From Candidatus Gastranaerophilales bacterium (GTDB taxonomy: Bacteria; Cyanobacteriota; Vampirovibrionia; Gastranaerophilales; Gastranaerophilaceae), in contig CALUTD010000002.1 of the NCBI GenBank assembly GCA_944323625.1, positions 38,168 through 102,167 on the forward strand: DNA of 64,000 bases, written 5' to 3'. The stretch's first letter is position 1. Every line of letters starts with the position of its first letter. The notes below the pieces were generated by a model. That model did not search any database. It saw nothing but the letters and a program-made list of their open reading frames with translations, and had not been told where the DNA came from. Below are positions 27,187-35,156 of the stretch, one piece after another. Both the position numbers and the translations under genes were made by a program.

Positions 27187-27960
27187 ATGAGAAATTTAAA
27201 TATTTATGATAAAAATTTAATGAATAATCGGAAAAAATCAATGAAAGAAATAAAAATTAAAACTAAAGACGGAATAAAAATTGCCGTTAACCATTATAAA
27301 AACAACTATGATACAGTCGTAATAATTGCACCGGGCTGGTTTATGACAAAAGACAGCAAGTCTTTCAAAGAACTAAGTGAAGTCTTTGCAGAAAAATCTG
27401 ATGTTATTTCAATGGATTTTAGAGGACACGGAAAAAGCAGCGGTTTTTATACCTTTACCAGTAAAGAACTTGAAGATATGGAGGCCGTAATAGAATATGC
27501 AAATAAATTTTATAAAAAGATTTATTTAATAGGTTTTTCACTGGGAGCTGCGATTGTTCTTAATACTGCCGCATATAATTATTCTTGCATTGATAAAATT
27601 ATAGCAGTAAGTGCACCGTCATGTTTTGAAAAAATAGAGAATCAGATATGGAAGAAAGAAGCATGGCTTCCAACTCTTCAAAAGTGTGAATTAAACAGGT
27701 GGTTTTCAATACGTCCTTCTTTTATCATAACTGAAAAAATAAAGACAATTGACATAATAGAAAAAGTAAAATGTCCTACATTATTTTTAGCGGGAGAAAA
27801 AGACCCTACTGTTCACAGTTGGCATACAGAAGCATTATTTAAAAAAGCGATTTGTGAAAAAAAATATGAACTTTTTGAAAATTGTTGCCATGCAGAAGAT
27901 TTATTTATTCAGGACAGAGAGAAATTTGTTAATTTGTGTTTGGACTGGCTTTTTAAATAA
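27187..27960 (+). CDS. Alpha/beta hydrolase
   Basis: 257 residues. The fold's landmarks are present: oxyanion region IIAPGWFMTK, MDFRGHGKSSG, the nucleophile elbow GFSLGA (Ser near residue 118), the acid in AGEKDPTVHS and the catalytic His in NCCHAEDLF. It resembles short-chain esterase or lysophospholipase-like enzymes; substrate is unknown. Start is uncertain: ATGs at 27187, 27220 and 27241 are in frame and none has a strong RBS. Confidence 0.82.
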   Translation: MRNLNIYDKNLMNNRKKSMKEIKIKTKDGIKIAVNHYKNNYDTVVIIAPGWFMTKDSKSFKELSEVFAEKSDVISMDFRGHGKSSGFYTFTSKELEDMEAVIEYANKFYKKIYLIGFSLGAAIVLNTAAYNYSCIDKIIAVSAPSCFEKIENQIWKKEAWLPTLQKCELNRWFSIRPSFIITEKIKTIDIIEKVKCPTLFLAGEKDPTVHSWHTEALFKKAICEKKYELFENCCHAEDLFIQDREKFVNLCLDWLFK

Positions 27961-27970
27961 CACTTATAAA

Positions 27971-28705
27971 CTAAATAAAATCCTTCCAGTATGACTTGCT
28001 TTCATCATCGGGATTTTTATCAGCCAGTGCATAATACGCACAGGCTGCATTGTTAACCGCTTGAGAAGCAGTTTTACTGCAATATTGTTTTCCTTTTACA
28101 AAACCATTATAAACTAAAGATGTTGTTGTTTCGTTATTCGGGTGTTCCATTCCCATAGGTATAACGGCACCATCTATTGTAAATACAAATACAAAGTAAT
28201 CATGCCCGTACTTGTTTGGTCCTTTTAAACCATTTGTATCGACACAGACTAAAGGGCCATTTTTATTTGTCCCAGGTAGGTTATTAAATCTATATAATTT
28301 CCCTGAAATATCTGAATAAAAATTTGAATCATCACATATTGTACTACTTTCAGCTACATGTTTTCCTAATTGTTTGCCGGATAAAAGTTTTAAGCTATAG
28401 TCAAGGTCATAGTCTTCTTCTTGAGTGCTCCAGTTCATCTTAGAAGCAGCACCTCCCCTATTAATATATTGTAAAAAAACATTTAGGCAAGTTCCATAGA
28501 CAGAACAATATTCACTAAAACTTACACCGTTATCGGAGTAAAATTTTTTTGCTATATTATTTAGTTCTGAATATGTTTTTATAAATGCGGATTTAAGTGC
28601 TTCTTTTTGATAATTTGCGGCTATAACGGGCACTGTTATTGCTGCAACAATACCAATAATAACTAGAGTAATTAAAACCTCTGACAATGTAAATCCGTTC
28701 TTCAT
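27971..28705 (-). CDS. Type IV prepilin-like protein with divergent regulator
   Basis: 244 residues: MKNG followed by FTLSEVLITLVIIGIVAAI, a canonical prepilin leader with Gly at -1 and Glu at +5. The globular part has cysteines and the shared motif DTNGLKGPNKYGHDYFVFVF; the end (SYWKDFI) differs from the usual DDYPW tail. Strong RBS aagaagga. There is no G-tract. A small HTH-like gene diverges from it across a palindrome-bearing region. Confidence 0.85.
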   Translation of the reverse strand: MKNGFTLSEVLITLVIIGIVAAITVPVIAANYQKEALKSAFIKTYSELNNIAKKFYSDNGVSFSEYCSVYGTCLNVFLQYINRGGAASKMNWSTQEEDYDLDYSLKLLSGKQLGKHVAESSTICDDSNFYSDISGKLYRFNNLPGTNKNGPLVCVDTNGLKGPNKYGHDYFVFVFTIDGAVIPMGMEHPNNETTTSLVYNGFVKGKQYCSKTASQAVNNAACAYYALADKNPDDESKSYWKDFI

Positions 28706-28755
28706 AAATATATCCTTCTTATTGATTGTAGTTAGATTTTATAAATATACATTAG

Positions 28756-28791
28756 ACTATATATAAATATCTTAATCTACTTATATATAGT
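28756..28791. promoter_or_regulatory. Palindromic operator candidate between prepilin and HTH gene
   Basis: ACTATATATAA (28756-28766) and TTATATATAGT (28781-28791) form a perfect 11-bp inverted repeat around a 14-bp centre. It lies between the prepilin start and the divergent HTH-like gene, where it could control both promoters. AT-rich context raises the chance of coincidence, but the perfect match with C and G at the ends argues for function. Confidence 0.5.
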
Positions 28792-28810
28792 TTATAATAA
28801 CAAATTTGAA

Positions 28811-29077
28811 ATGACATGTCAACAAAACTATAATGTTAAAATGATAATAAATAACATGAATGATTTTCAGCTGGTTAAATATCTTTTAAATCAAGAATAT
28901 ATGCTGCAAAAAGATTTATCGGATAAGCTTAACGAATTGACAGGTAAAAAAACAAAGCCCGGGAATTTTTCTGCAAAATTAAAAAGAGAATATTTAACAT
29001 TTAGAGATTTAAAATCTATATGTCAAATTTTAGGTTATGATTTGATTATCGAAAAAAGAAAAAATGATTTTAAATAA
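28811..29077 (+). CDS. Small HTH-like protein, relative of the 18.8 kb regulator
   Basis: Up to 88 residues; the start is unclear because no ATG (28811, 28842, 28854) has an RBS, and the homologous part begins at VKYLLNQEYMLQKDL. It shares its order of blocks with the protein at 18816-19022: VKYLL, KDLSDKLNELTGK, FSAKLKREYL, ILGYDLIIEK. Both genes diverge from a prepilin gene lacking a G-tract. A local DNA-binding regulator is inferred. Confidence 0.6.
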   Translation: MTCQQNYNVKMIINNMNDFQLVKYLLNQEYMLQKDLSDKLNELTGKKTKPGNFSAKLKREYLTFRDLKSICQILGYDLIIEKRKNDFK

Positions 29078-29081
29078 AAAT

Positions 29082-31472
29082 TTAATCAAAAGTTCTGATA
29101 AATTTTCTTTTTTTAGGAGAATAAAAATATAATTTTATTTTTTCAGGTTCTAATTTAACATTAATTGCATTACTATAATCTGTTCTTATATAACTTTTAT
29201 TATATTTGTTTATCATCGCTATAGTATCGGGATGAGGATGATTATACGTATTAAATCCCGTAGATATAACAAATAATTGAGTATTGAGAGCCATTTCATC
29301 ACTTATTGTTTCAATTGCACCATGATGGCCTGATTTCATAATAGTTATATTTCTTTTCATTTCATCAGGCAAAACATTAAAAGAATTAATATCCCCGTCA
29401 CCCATAAACAACAGATTATATTTTTTATATTTACAATAAACTATTAAAGAGTTTTGGTTTTCACTTTGGATAAGTTTACCTTTAGGTCGAATTACAAACA
29501 CTTCAAAATCTTTTTCTTTATGTATATTTATAATATCTTTTACTGTTGTTGTTTTTACATTATTTTCTTCAATATATTCAAGTATTGAAGTTGAAAGTTT
29601 AGTATTTTCATAAATATCAGATAAATATGTTTTTTTAACATTTAAATATTTTAGTATATCAATTGTTCCGCCTGCGTGGTCAGAATCAAAATGAGTTATT
29701 ATTAAAGAATTTATATTTTTTATTCCTTTATCACGTAAATACTTTATTACGGTATTTTTTGCCTGTGAATTTGATGCAAAATAATTATATTTTCCTGAAT
29801 CAATAAGAAAATATTCATTTTCAGGCGATTTTAACATAATTAAATCTGCATTTCCAACAGAAAAAAACATAATTTGTGCTGTTTTATCAGGCAGTTGAAT
29901 AAAAGTTCCCAAAAAGACTAATAATAATATGGATAAAGTTATATATATTTTTTTATAAAATAATTTATATCTCAAAATACAAGTAATAAAAATTACTAAA
30001 GAAAAGTATATTAATATCTGCAATACTGATGGTTTTTTCAAATAGATTATAGAAAAAGGAAGAGTAGAGAAGAAATCTGCAACTTTTACGATATATACAA
30101 GAAAAGGATTTAAAATAAAATCTGCAGCCAAACAAACTTTTTGAGCTAATGGGGGAATTAAAGCAATAATTGAACTTATAAATCCGGCAAAAGAAATAAT
30201 GCTTAAAACAGGAACTATAGCAATGTTTGCGAACACAGAATAAACAGTAAATGTATTAAAATAATACATCTGTAAAGGGGCGGCATAAATTTGTGCTATT
30301 AATGGAATCATACAAGCGCCAAGTAAATAACTTAAAATTTTATATTTGAAATTAAATACAATCAAAGGAGCCGTTAAAATTAAAGCAAAAGTAACTATAA
30401 ATGATAGTTGAAATCCTATATCAAAAAGCATTAAAGGATTAAAAAGCAGCATTAAAAATGCAACTATGAATAATAAAGCCAGGGTCGGTGTTTCTCTGTC
30501 AATTAATTTCCCTATTAATATAAGTGAAAGCATTAAAGAAGCCCTAATAATAGGAGGTCCGAATCCTGTCATACAGGTATAAAACAATATAAGAGCAAGC
30601 CCTGTTAGTATTGAAATTTTATAATTAAATTTTAATCTTACTGCAAAAAAGAACCATATACCAAATATAAGAGTAACATTCATTCCGGAAGCTGCAAGAA
30701 TATGGAATATCCCCGAATTTATAAATGCTGTTTTAGTATTTTCATCAGGGTTAACAGCATCATCACCAAATATTATACCTCCAAGTATTTCAAGCATAGG
30801 AGATTTTATATTTTGTGCATGAATATTCAAAATATTATTTCTTAAATCATTTAATTTCCTTAAAGATTTGCCGGTTATATCAGAAGCATGTTCTATAATA
30901 GACCATTCATCTTTGTTTACATAGAGAAGAGAAAATGTTTTTTTAAACTGAAGATACCTTGCATAATCAAATTGAGAAGGATTTTGGGCATTAGAAGGAG
31001 TTTTAACTTTTGCATTAAATTTTAATGTATCTCCTATTTTTATCTTTTTAAGATTCTCTTTTTCACCCGAAATTGTCACCATTGCCTTTGCAGAGATACA
31101 TAATTCTCCACTATCATCTTCAGTTTGCACTTTTAATATTTTTGCATAAAATCCGGTTTTATCTAATTTATTATTTGACGGAATACTAATGACTTTTGCT
31201 TCCGCTGTTATATTTTCATCTGCGTAAGAATTTAAATCGTCATTATATTTTAAATTAATTGATGAGTTAAAAAATCCAACCAAAAATATAAAAGATAAAA
31301 TTAAAAAATATCTTAGAGTATATATTTTTTTAACAAACATGTATAACAATACAGACAAGATTATAAAACTTAAAATCAGAGGACAATCTGAAAAGAATAT
31401 AATGATTCCGGCTATATAGCAGCAGCAAAATATAATTATTTTGGCCTGTTTGGTTATATTATACTCGCTCAT
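29082..31472 (-). CDS. comEC: DNA uptake channel ComEC/Rec2
   Basis: 796 residues with the three parts of ComEC: an N-terminal membrane and OB-like domain (about 1-190), the multi-helix competence channel (about 200-520, with GILIFGIWFFFAV-like helices and GFGPPIIRASLMLSL), and a C-terminal metallo-beta-lactamase-like domain with THFDSDHAGG near residue 592 and SGHHGA. ComEC moves single-stranded DNA across the inner membrane. With PilMNO, PilT and prepilins in this window it supports natural transformation as a possible function. Confidence 0.93.
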   Translation of the reverse strand: MSEYNITKQAKIIIFCCCYIAGIIIFFSDCPLILSFIILSVLLYMFVKKIYTLRYFLILSFIFLVGFFNSSINLKYNDDLNSYADENITAEAKVISIPSNNKLDKTGFYAKILKVQTEDDSGELCISAKAMVTISGEKENLKKIKIGDTLKFNAKVKTPSNAQNPSQFDYARYLQFKKTFSLLYVNKDEWSIIEHASDITGKSLRKLNDLRNNILNIHAQNIKSPMLEILGGIIFGDDAVNPDENTKTAFINSGIFHILAASGMNVTLIFGIWFFFAVRLKFNYKISILTGLALILFYTCMTGFGPPIIRASLMLSLILIGKLIDRETPTLALLFIVAFLMLLFNPLMLFDIGFQLSFIVTFALILTAPLIVFNFKYKILSYLLGACMIPLIAQIYAAPLQMYYFNTFTVYSVFANIAIVPVLSIISFAGFISSIIALIPPLAQKVCLAADFILNPFLVYIVKVADFFSTLPFSIIYLKKPSVLQILIYFSLVIFITCILRYKLFYKKIYITLSILLLVFLGTFIQLPDKTAQIMFFSVGNADLIMLKSPENEYFLIDSGKYNYFASNSQAKNTVIKYLRDKGIKNINSLIITHFDSDHAGGTIDILKYLNVKKTYLSDIYENTKLSTSILEYIEENNVKTTTVKDIINIHKEKDFEVFVIRPKGKLIQSENQNSLIVYCKYKKYNLLFMGDGDINSFNVLPDEMKRNITIMKSGHHGAIETISDEMALNTQLFVISTGFNTYNHPHPDTIAMINKYNKSYIRTDYSNAINVKLEPEKIKLYFYSPKKRKFIRTFD

Positions 31473-31506
31473 ATGCTAATAATTATAGCACATTTATCTA
31501 ATATTT

Positions 31507-32296
31507 TTACCATGGATAATCATCTTTAATTTCCCAGCCGTCAGTCATAATGAGAGCAGCACACCAAAGACCTCGAGCTTTTTTTGAACATTCATAAGAA
31601 TATGCACCACTTGGCCCGTTCAACAACTCACTTCGTGTTCTTTTTTTTGTGTAACTTTCTTTGTCTATATGTGAATGAGGTACAACACCTATAGGTGTAA
31701 TACTAAAGAAAAAAGTATCACGCCCAAATTTATTTGGTCCTTTTGAGCCATTAACATCTACAAGTATAGTATATCTTGCTATTTCAGATTGTTCTTCTTC
31801 GGAATAAGATGATGAAGTTGCCATTATAATTTGTTCACCTGATACAAGTGTTAATATTTTAGCATTGTCACTCATTGACATCATGTTAAGCTCAATATCG
31901 CCTTTTAAATTTCTATAATTTATTCCTTCTCGTCTTATCTCTGACATTTTACTTTCTGAAATTTTAACAAAAGGAACCATATATTTGTCAAAAAATTCAA
32001 TCGGTTTAAGAATTGAAAAATCCCATGTTTCTTTATTTCCATGATAAACCTCTGCAAGGGAAACAGCTTGTGATAATTCCGAATATACTTTTTTTAACCT
32101 TACTGCGGTTTGATGTTTTTCATATTTATTTATTAATACAGGAACACTTATAGCGGCAATTATTCCTATAATAACGAGAGTAATTAATACTTCCGCAAGG
32201 GTAAATGAAGAGTTTTTTTGGGGGGCTGGGTAAAAATAATACAAAAAAACTGAATCAATTCTCCCCCCCCCCATAGCTATTTAATGAATTATTCAT
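31507..32296 (-). CDS. Phase-variable type IV prepilin-like gene, out of frame (OFF)
   Basis: From the ATG at 32296 (RBS aaggagag) eight codons (MNNSLNSY) run into a tract of ten G. With G10 the frame hits TGA after 13 codons. With G9 it reads on through RIDSVF, a basic-aromatic leader and SFTLAEVLITLVIIGIIAAI, giving a prepilin of about 262 residues with DVNGSKGPNKFGRDTFFF and the end WEIKDDYPW. An in-frame ATG inside TATGGGG at 32274 has no RBS, so weak expression cannot be excluded. A second short C6/A7 run lies in the leader region. A promoter of the shared cassette type lies at 32321-32348. Confidence 0.82.
32263..32272 (-). repeat. Homopolymer G10 tract in prepilin codons 9-11
   Basis: Ten G on the coding strand, 24 nt after the ATG. 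One G fewer puts the prepilin in frame. Confidence 0.92.
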
Positions 32297-32320
32297 AAGT
32301 TTCTCTCCTTTTTAATTTAT

Positions 32321-32348
32321 ATTATCATATATTACTTATTTATAGCAA
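32321..32348 (-). promoter_or_regulatory. Cassette promoter of the 32 kb prepilin
   Basis: Minus strand: TTGCTA (32348-32343), 16-bp spacer, GATAAT (32326-32321), then ATAAAT. Upstream sequence is nearly identical to that of the cassette at 20.4 kb (AATATATGATAATATAAATT). Confidence 0.65.
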
Positions 32349-32368
32349 ATGTATACAACAATTATAAC

Positions 32369-32500
32369 TTGTTGTCCTCTCTGCTTGGGTGTTGGCTTCA
32401 AGTTGTAGGTTCTAGTAAATCAGAGATTTACCGCATCCTACTTATTTTTTTGAGTTGAGGCACTAAAGAGAATCCGGACCGTGCGACAGAGAAACAGCAA
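32369..32500 (+). ncRNA. Structured RNA candidate, class unknown
   Basis: This intergenic block is richer in G+C than its surroundings and folds by eye as a long rod. TTGTTG and TCTCTG (32369-32383) pair with CAGAGA and CAGCAA (32487-32500); GCTTCAA pairs with TTGAGGC inside; the apical hairpin is GTAAATC-AGA-GATTTAC (32415-32431) on a GTAGG/CCTAC base. A closing stem, internal loops and terminal hairpin recall 6S RNA, but it is shorter than usual and no class-specific motif was recognised. Strand is assumed plus; it may equally be the minus strand. Confidence 0.35.
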
Positions 32501-32708
32501 ATTTCAAGAAGGATTTTCAAGACAGCCGAACAAGCCCGAGAAAGCAATAACCCGCCCGAATGCAAATATTATAATACATTACGTTTTGTAACAACAAAAT
32601 AGCCTGAAAAATAAAAAAGTACAAAAAATTTTTTTATAGGTTTTTTATATTTCAGAGTTACATGTTAAAAATGTAAAAAATAGATAACTTTATGAGAGGG
32701 TAAGTATT

Positions 32709-34457
32709 ATGCAGGTAAGATTTCCAAATATAAATTACAATTATGGTAAAACCATAAATCAACCTTCTGTGCGAGGAGATAGACTTTTAAGACCCTTACA
32801 GCAAGATGTTGTATCTTTTTCCGGAAATAAAAAAACATCTGCTTCCATTGATTCAAATAAAATGACAACTGATTTAAAAATAAATAAAATCAAAACTGAA
32901 ATTGGCGACAAAATTAAAGAAAATGATGTTAAGGCTATTTTAAATTATTTTGATATTGAATGCGAAGAAGATGAAAACGGGTTATTAACTATCGATTGCT
33001 ACAGGCAGCCATCTAAAAAATTTAGTTTTAATGATTTAGGTATAGATGAAAACAAACTTTTTGAAAAAATAAAAGCTGTTAAAGGTGATGCAGATTTTAG
33101 GAAGTCTAATATAACAGACCTTGGCAACTTACAATCCATTGGCGGTGATGCAAATTTTAGAAAGTCTAAGATAAAAGACCTTGGCAACTTACAATCCATT
33201 GGTGGTGATGCAGATTTTGGCAAAGCATATATAACATCTGCATCTCTTGGCAAATTACAATCCATTGGCGGTAATGCAGATTTTGGCCTGTCAAATATAA
33301 CAGACCTTGGCGAATTGCAATCCATTGGCGGCAATGCATATTTTGAAAATTCTATGATAACAAACCTTGGAAATTTACAAACTATTGGCCGTAATGTAGT
33401 ATTTAGAAATTCAAAGATAACAGACCTTGGAAATTTACAATCCATTGGCGGTGATGCATTTTTTGAAGGGGCAAATATAACAAATCTTGGCAACTTACAA
33501 TCCATTGGCGGTGATGCATATTGCAATTCGGATTTAAATCAAATGACAACTGATTTAAAAATAAATAAAATCCAAACTGAAATTGGCGACAAAATTAAAA
33601 AAAATGATGTTAAGGCCATTTTAAATTATTTTAATATTGAATGCGAAGAAGATGAAAACGGGTTATTAACTATCGATTGCTATAGGCAGCCATCTAATAT
33701 ATTTCGTTTTAATGATTTTGGCATAGATGAAAACAAACTTTTTGAAAAAATAAAAGCTATTAAAGGTGATGCAGATTTTAGGGAGTCTAATATAACAGAC
33801 CTTGGCAAATTACAATCCATTGGCGGTGATGCAAATTTTTACTATTCTAAGATAACATCTCTTGGCAACTTACAATCCATTGGCGGAAATGCAAGTTTCC
33901 CCAGTTCTTTAGAGGATCTTGGTAAATTACAATCCATTGGCGGTGGTGCAGCTTTTCAAAATTCAAATATAAAAACTCTTGGCGAATTACAGTTCATTGG
34001 CGGTAATGCATTTTTTGAAGGGGCAAATATAACAAATCTTGGCAACTTACAATCCATTGGCGGTAATGCAATTTTTAGAAAGTCTAAGATAGAAGACCTT
34101 GGCAAATTGCAATTCATTGACGGTAATGCAGATTTTAAAGGAACAAAGATAACAAATCTTGGAAATTTACAATCCATTGGCGGTGATGCGAATTTTAGAT
34201 GGTCAAATATAACAGACCTTGGCGAATTACAATCCATTGGCGGCAGTGCATATTTTGAAAATTCTATGATAACAAACCTTGGAAATATACAAACTATTGG
34301 CCGTACTGCAGTTTTTGAAAATTCAAATATAACAAACCTTGGCAAATTGCAATCCATTGGCGGTGATGTATATTGCGATTCAAAATTAATAGATTTTAAC
34401 AAATTAAAACACATTGGCGGTGAAGTTTACTTCAAACGACCTAGAACATGGTGGTAG
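32709..34457 (+). CDS. Leucine-rich-like solenoid repeat protein with internal duplication
   Basis: 582 residues built from two similar halves. Each half starts with a non-repeat block (MTTDLKINKI onward, about 65 residues with CEEDENGLLTIDCYRQPS) and continues with 20-residue units of the form LGxLQSIGGxAxFxxSxIT: about seven in the first half and ten or eleven in the second. The pattern resembles receptor-L-domain or LRR-type solenoids. There is no signal peptide; the N-terminus contains DVVSFSGN. RBS gagaggg. Function unknown; a binding or host-contact role is a guess from the fold type. Confidence 0.8.
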   Translation: MQVRFPNINYNYGKTINQPSVRGDRLLRPLQQDVVSFSGNKKTSASIDSNKMTTDLKINKIKTEIGDKIKENDVKAILNYFDIECEEDENGLLTIDCYRQPSKKFSFNDLGIDENKLFEKIKAVKGDADFRKSNITDLGNLQSIGGDANFRKSKIKDLGNLQSIGGDADFGKAYITSASLGKLQSIGGNADFGLSNITDLGELQSIGGNAYFENSMITNLGNLQTIGRNVVFRNSKITDLGNLQSIGGDAFFEGANITNLGNLQSIGGDAYCNSDLNQMTTDLKINKIQTEIGDKIKKNDVKAILNYFNIECEEDENGLLTIDCYRQPSNIFRFNDFGIDENKLFEKIKAIKGDADFRESNITDLGKLQSIGGDANFYYSKITSLGNLQSIGGNASFPSSLEDLGKLQSIGGGAAFQNSNIKTLGELQFIGGNAFFEGANITNLGNLQSIGGNAIFRKSKIEDLGKLQFIDGNADFKGTKITNLGNLQSIGGDANFRWSNITDLGELQSIGGSAYFENSMITNLGNIQTIGRTAVFENSNITNLGKLQSIGGDVYCDSKLIDFNKLKHIGGEVYFKRPRTWW

Positions 34458-34480
34458 GAGGAATAAAAATAAGAAACTTA

Positions 34481-34506
34481 AAGGCAGGAAATACCCTTCC
34501 TGCCTT
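34481..34506 (+). terminator. Terminator of the repeat protein gene
   Basis: AAGGCAGGAA (34481-34490) pairs with TTCCTGCCTT (34497-34506) around a 6-nt loop, followed by actttttac. A clean rho-independent hairpin. Confidence 0.85.
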
Positions 34507-34529
34507 ACTTTTTACTTCAAATCTAATCT

Positions 34530-34690
34530 AGTGTCGCCCACATTGCTTGGTCGCCGGCTGTGGGAGCGGGAGTTGCTACGCAACTCATTCCCGCATAAAC
34601 ATGCCTTCGGTTGTCTGCTAGCGCAGCCAATTCGTTTACGGGCTCACATACTCGCTTCTTAATTTGTCCTCTAAATAGGGTACAGTTCAC
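34530..34690. other. GC-richer intergenic patch with strong hairpin, unexplained
   Basis: About 160 bp near 50% G+C between AT-rich flanks. It holds a strong hairpin (GAGTTGC-tac-GCAACTC flanked by GCGGGA and TCCCGC, about 34570-34600). Frames cross it on both strands but none has an RBS or family match. It could be a repeat element, a small RNA or a remnant of transferred DNA. Confidence 0.35.
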
Positions 34691-34721
34691 TCATTTCTGC
34701 TTTCGCTTTCCGGAACTTCTA

Positions 34722-34949
34722 TTATATTTGTTTTTCTCTTCTGTAGTTTTGAAGATACAGAATAATTCTGTCTTTAAACATTACAAAGAATATTCCTACG
34801 CCGACAAGCAAAATTGAATTTAGAAATACAAATAACATTAATCTGTTACCGCTTAATAATAATGGCATATTAAAATATAATACGCTAAAAAGCATTGATA
34901 ACGACAGTAATAAAAATATTACCGAAAAACATGTTGCAAATTTATGCAT
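34722..34949 (-). CDS. Small membrane protein, two helices
   Basis: 75 residues with two membrane helices (FSVIFLLLSLSMLFSVLYF and LMLFVFLNSILLVGVGIFFV) and a basic C-terminus (QNYRREKQI). RBS aaggcgg precedes the ATG at 34949. No family recognised. It stands alone on the minus strand upstream of nothing in particular; clpC is downstream on the far side. Confidence 0.5.
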   Translation of the reverse strand: MHKFATCFSVIFLLLSLSMLFSVLYFNMPLLLSGNRLMLFVFLNSILLVGVGIFFVMFKDRIILYLQNYRREKQI

Positions 34950-35112
34950 ACAAAACCGCCTTTTCTTCTTTAAAAAACTATAACTACACTAAAAAGTTTG
35001 GCACAAACTTCATGTGTCAGATGAATAAGAAGATAAACAGTTTAATAATATTTTTCTCATATACAGATTATAACATACTTTGTTAAAATTGAAAACCCTT
35101 TAAAATTTCATA

Positions 35113-35148
35113 AAAAAAGAACTCCTATAAAGGAGTTCTTTTTTTTTT
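35113..35148. terminator. Terminator of clpC
   Basis: AAAAAAAGAACTCCT and AGGAGTTCTTTTTTTT form a perfect stem with an ATAA loop and U tails on both strands, so it can act in either direction. It ends just past the clpC stop on the minus strand. Confidence 0.88.
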
Positions 35149-35156
35149 ATTTCTTT

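Noticed and set aside
31507..32274. Prepilin starting inside the G-tract (MGGGRIDS)
   Set aside because: No RBS in front of that ATG, while the ATG at 32296 has a strong RBS and the same layout as the other cassettes; kept only as a possible leak start.
33100..34400. CRISPR-like regular repeats
   Set aside because: The 60-bp periodicity is coding sequence of a solenoid protein, with no unique spacers and no cas genes.
32999..34414. Long minus-strand frames across the repeat protein gene
   Set aside because: They mirror the repeats of the plus-strand gene, have no RBS and give Pro/Phe-rich products without family similarity.
34414..34817. Plus-strand frames over the GC-richer patch
   Set aside because: No RBS, overlap a terminator and each other, no recognisable domain; treated as non-coding.
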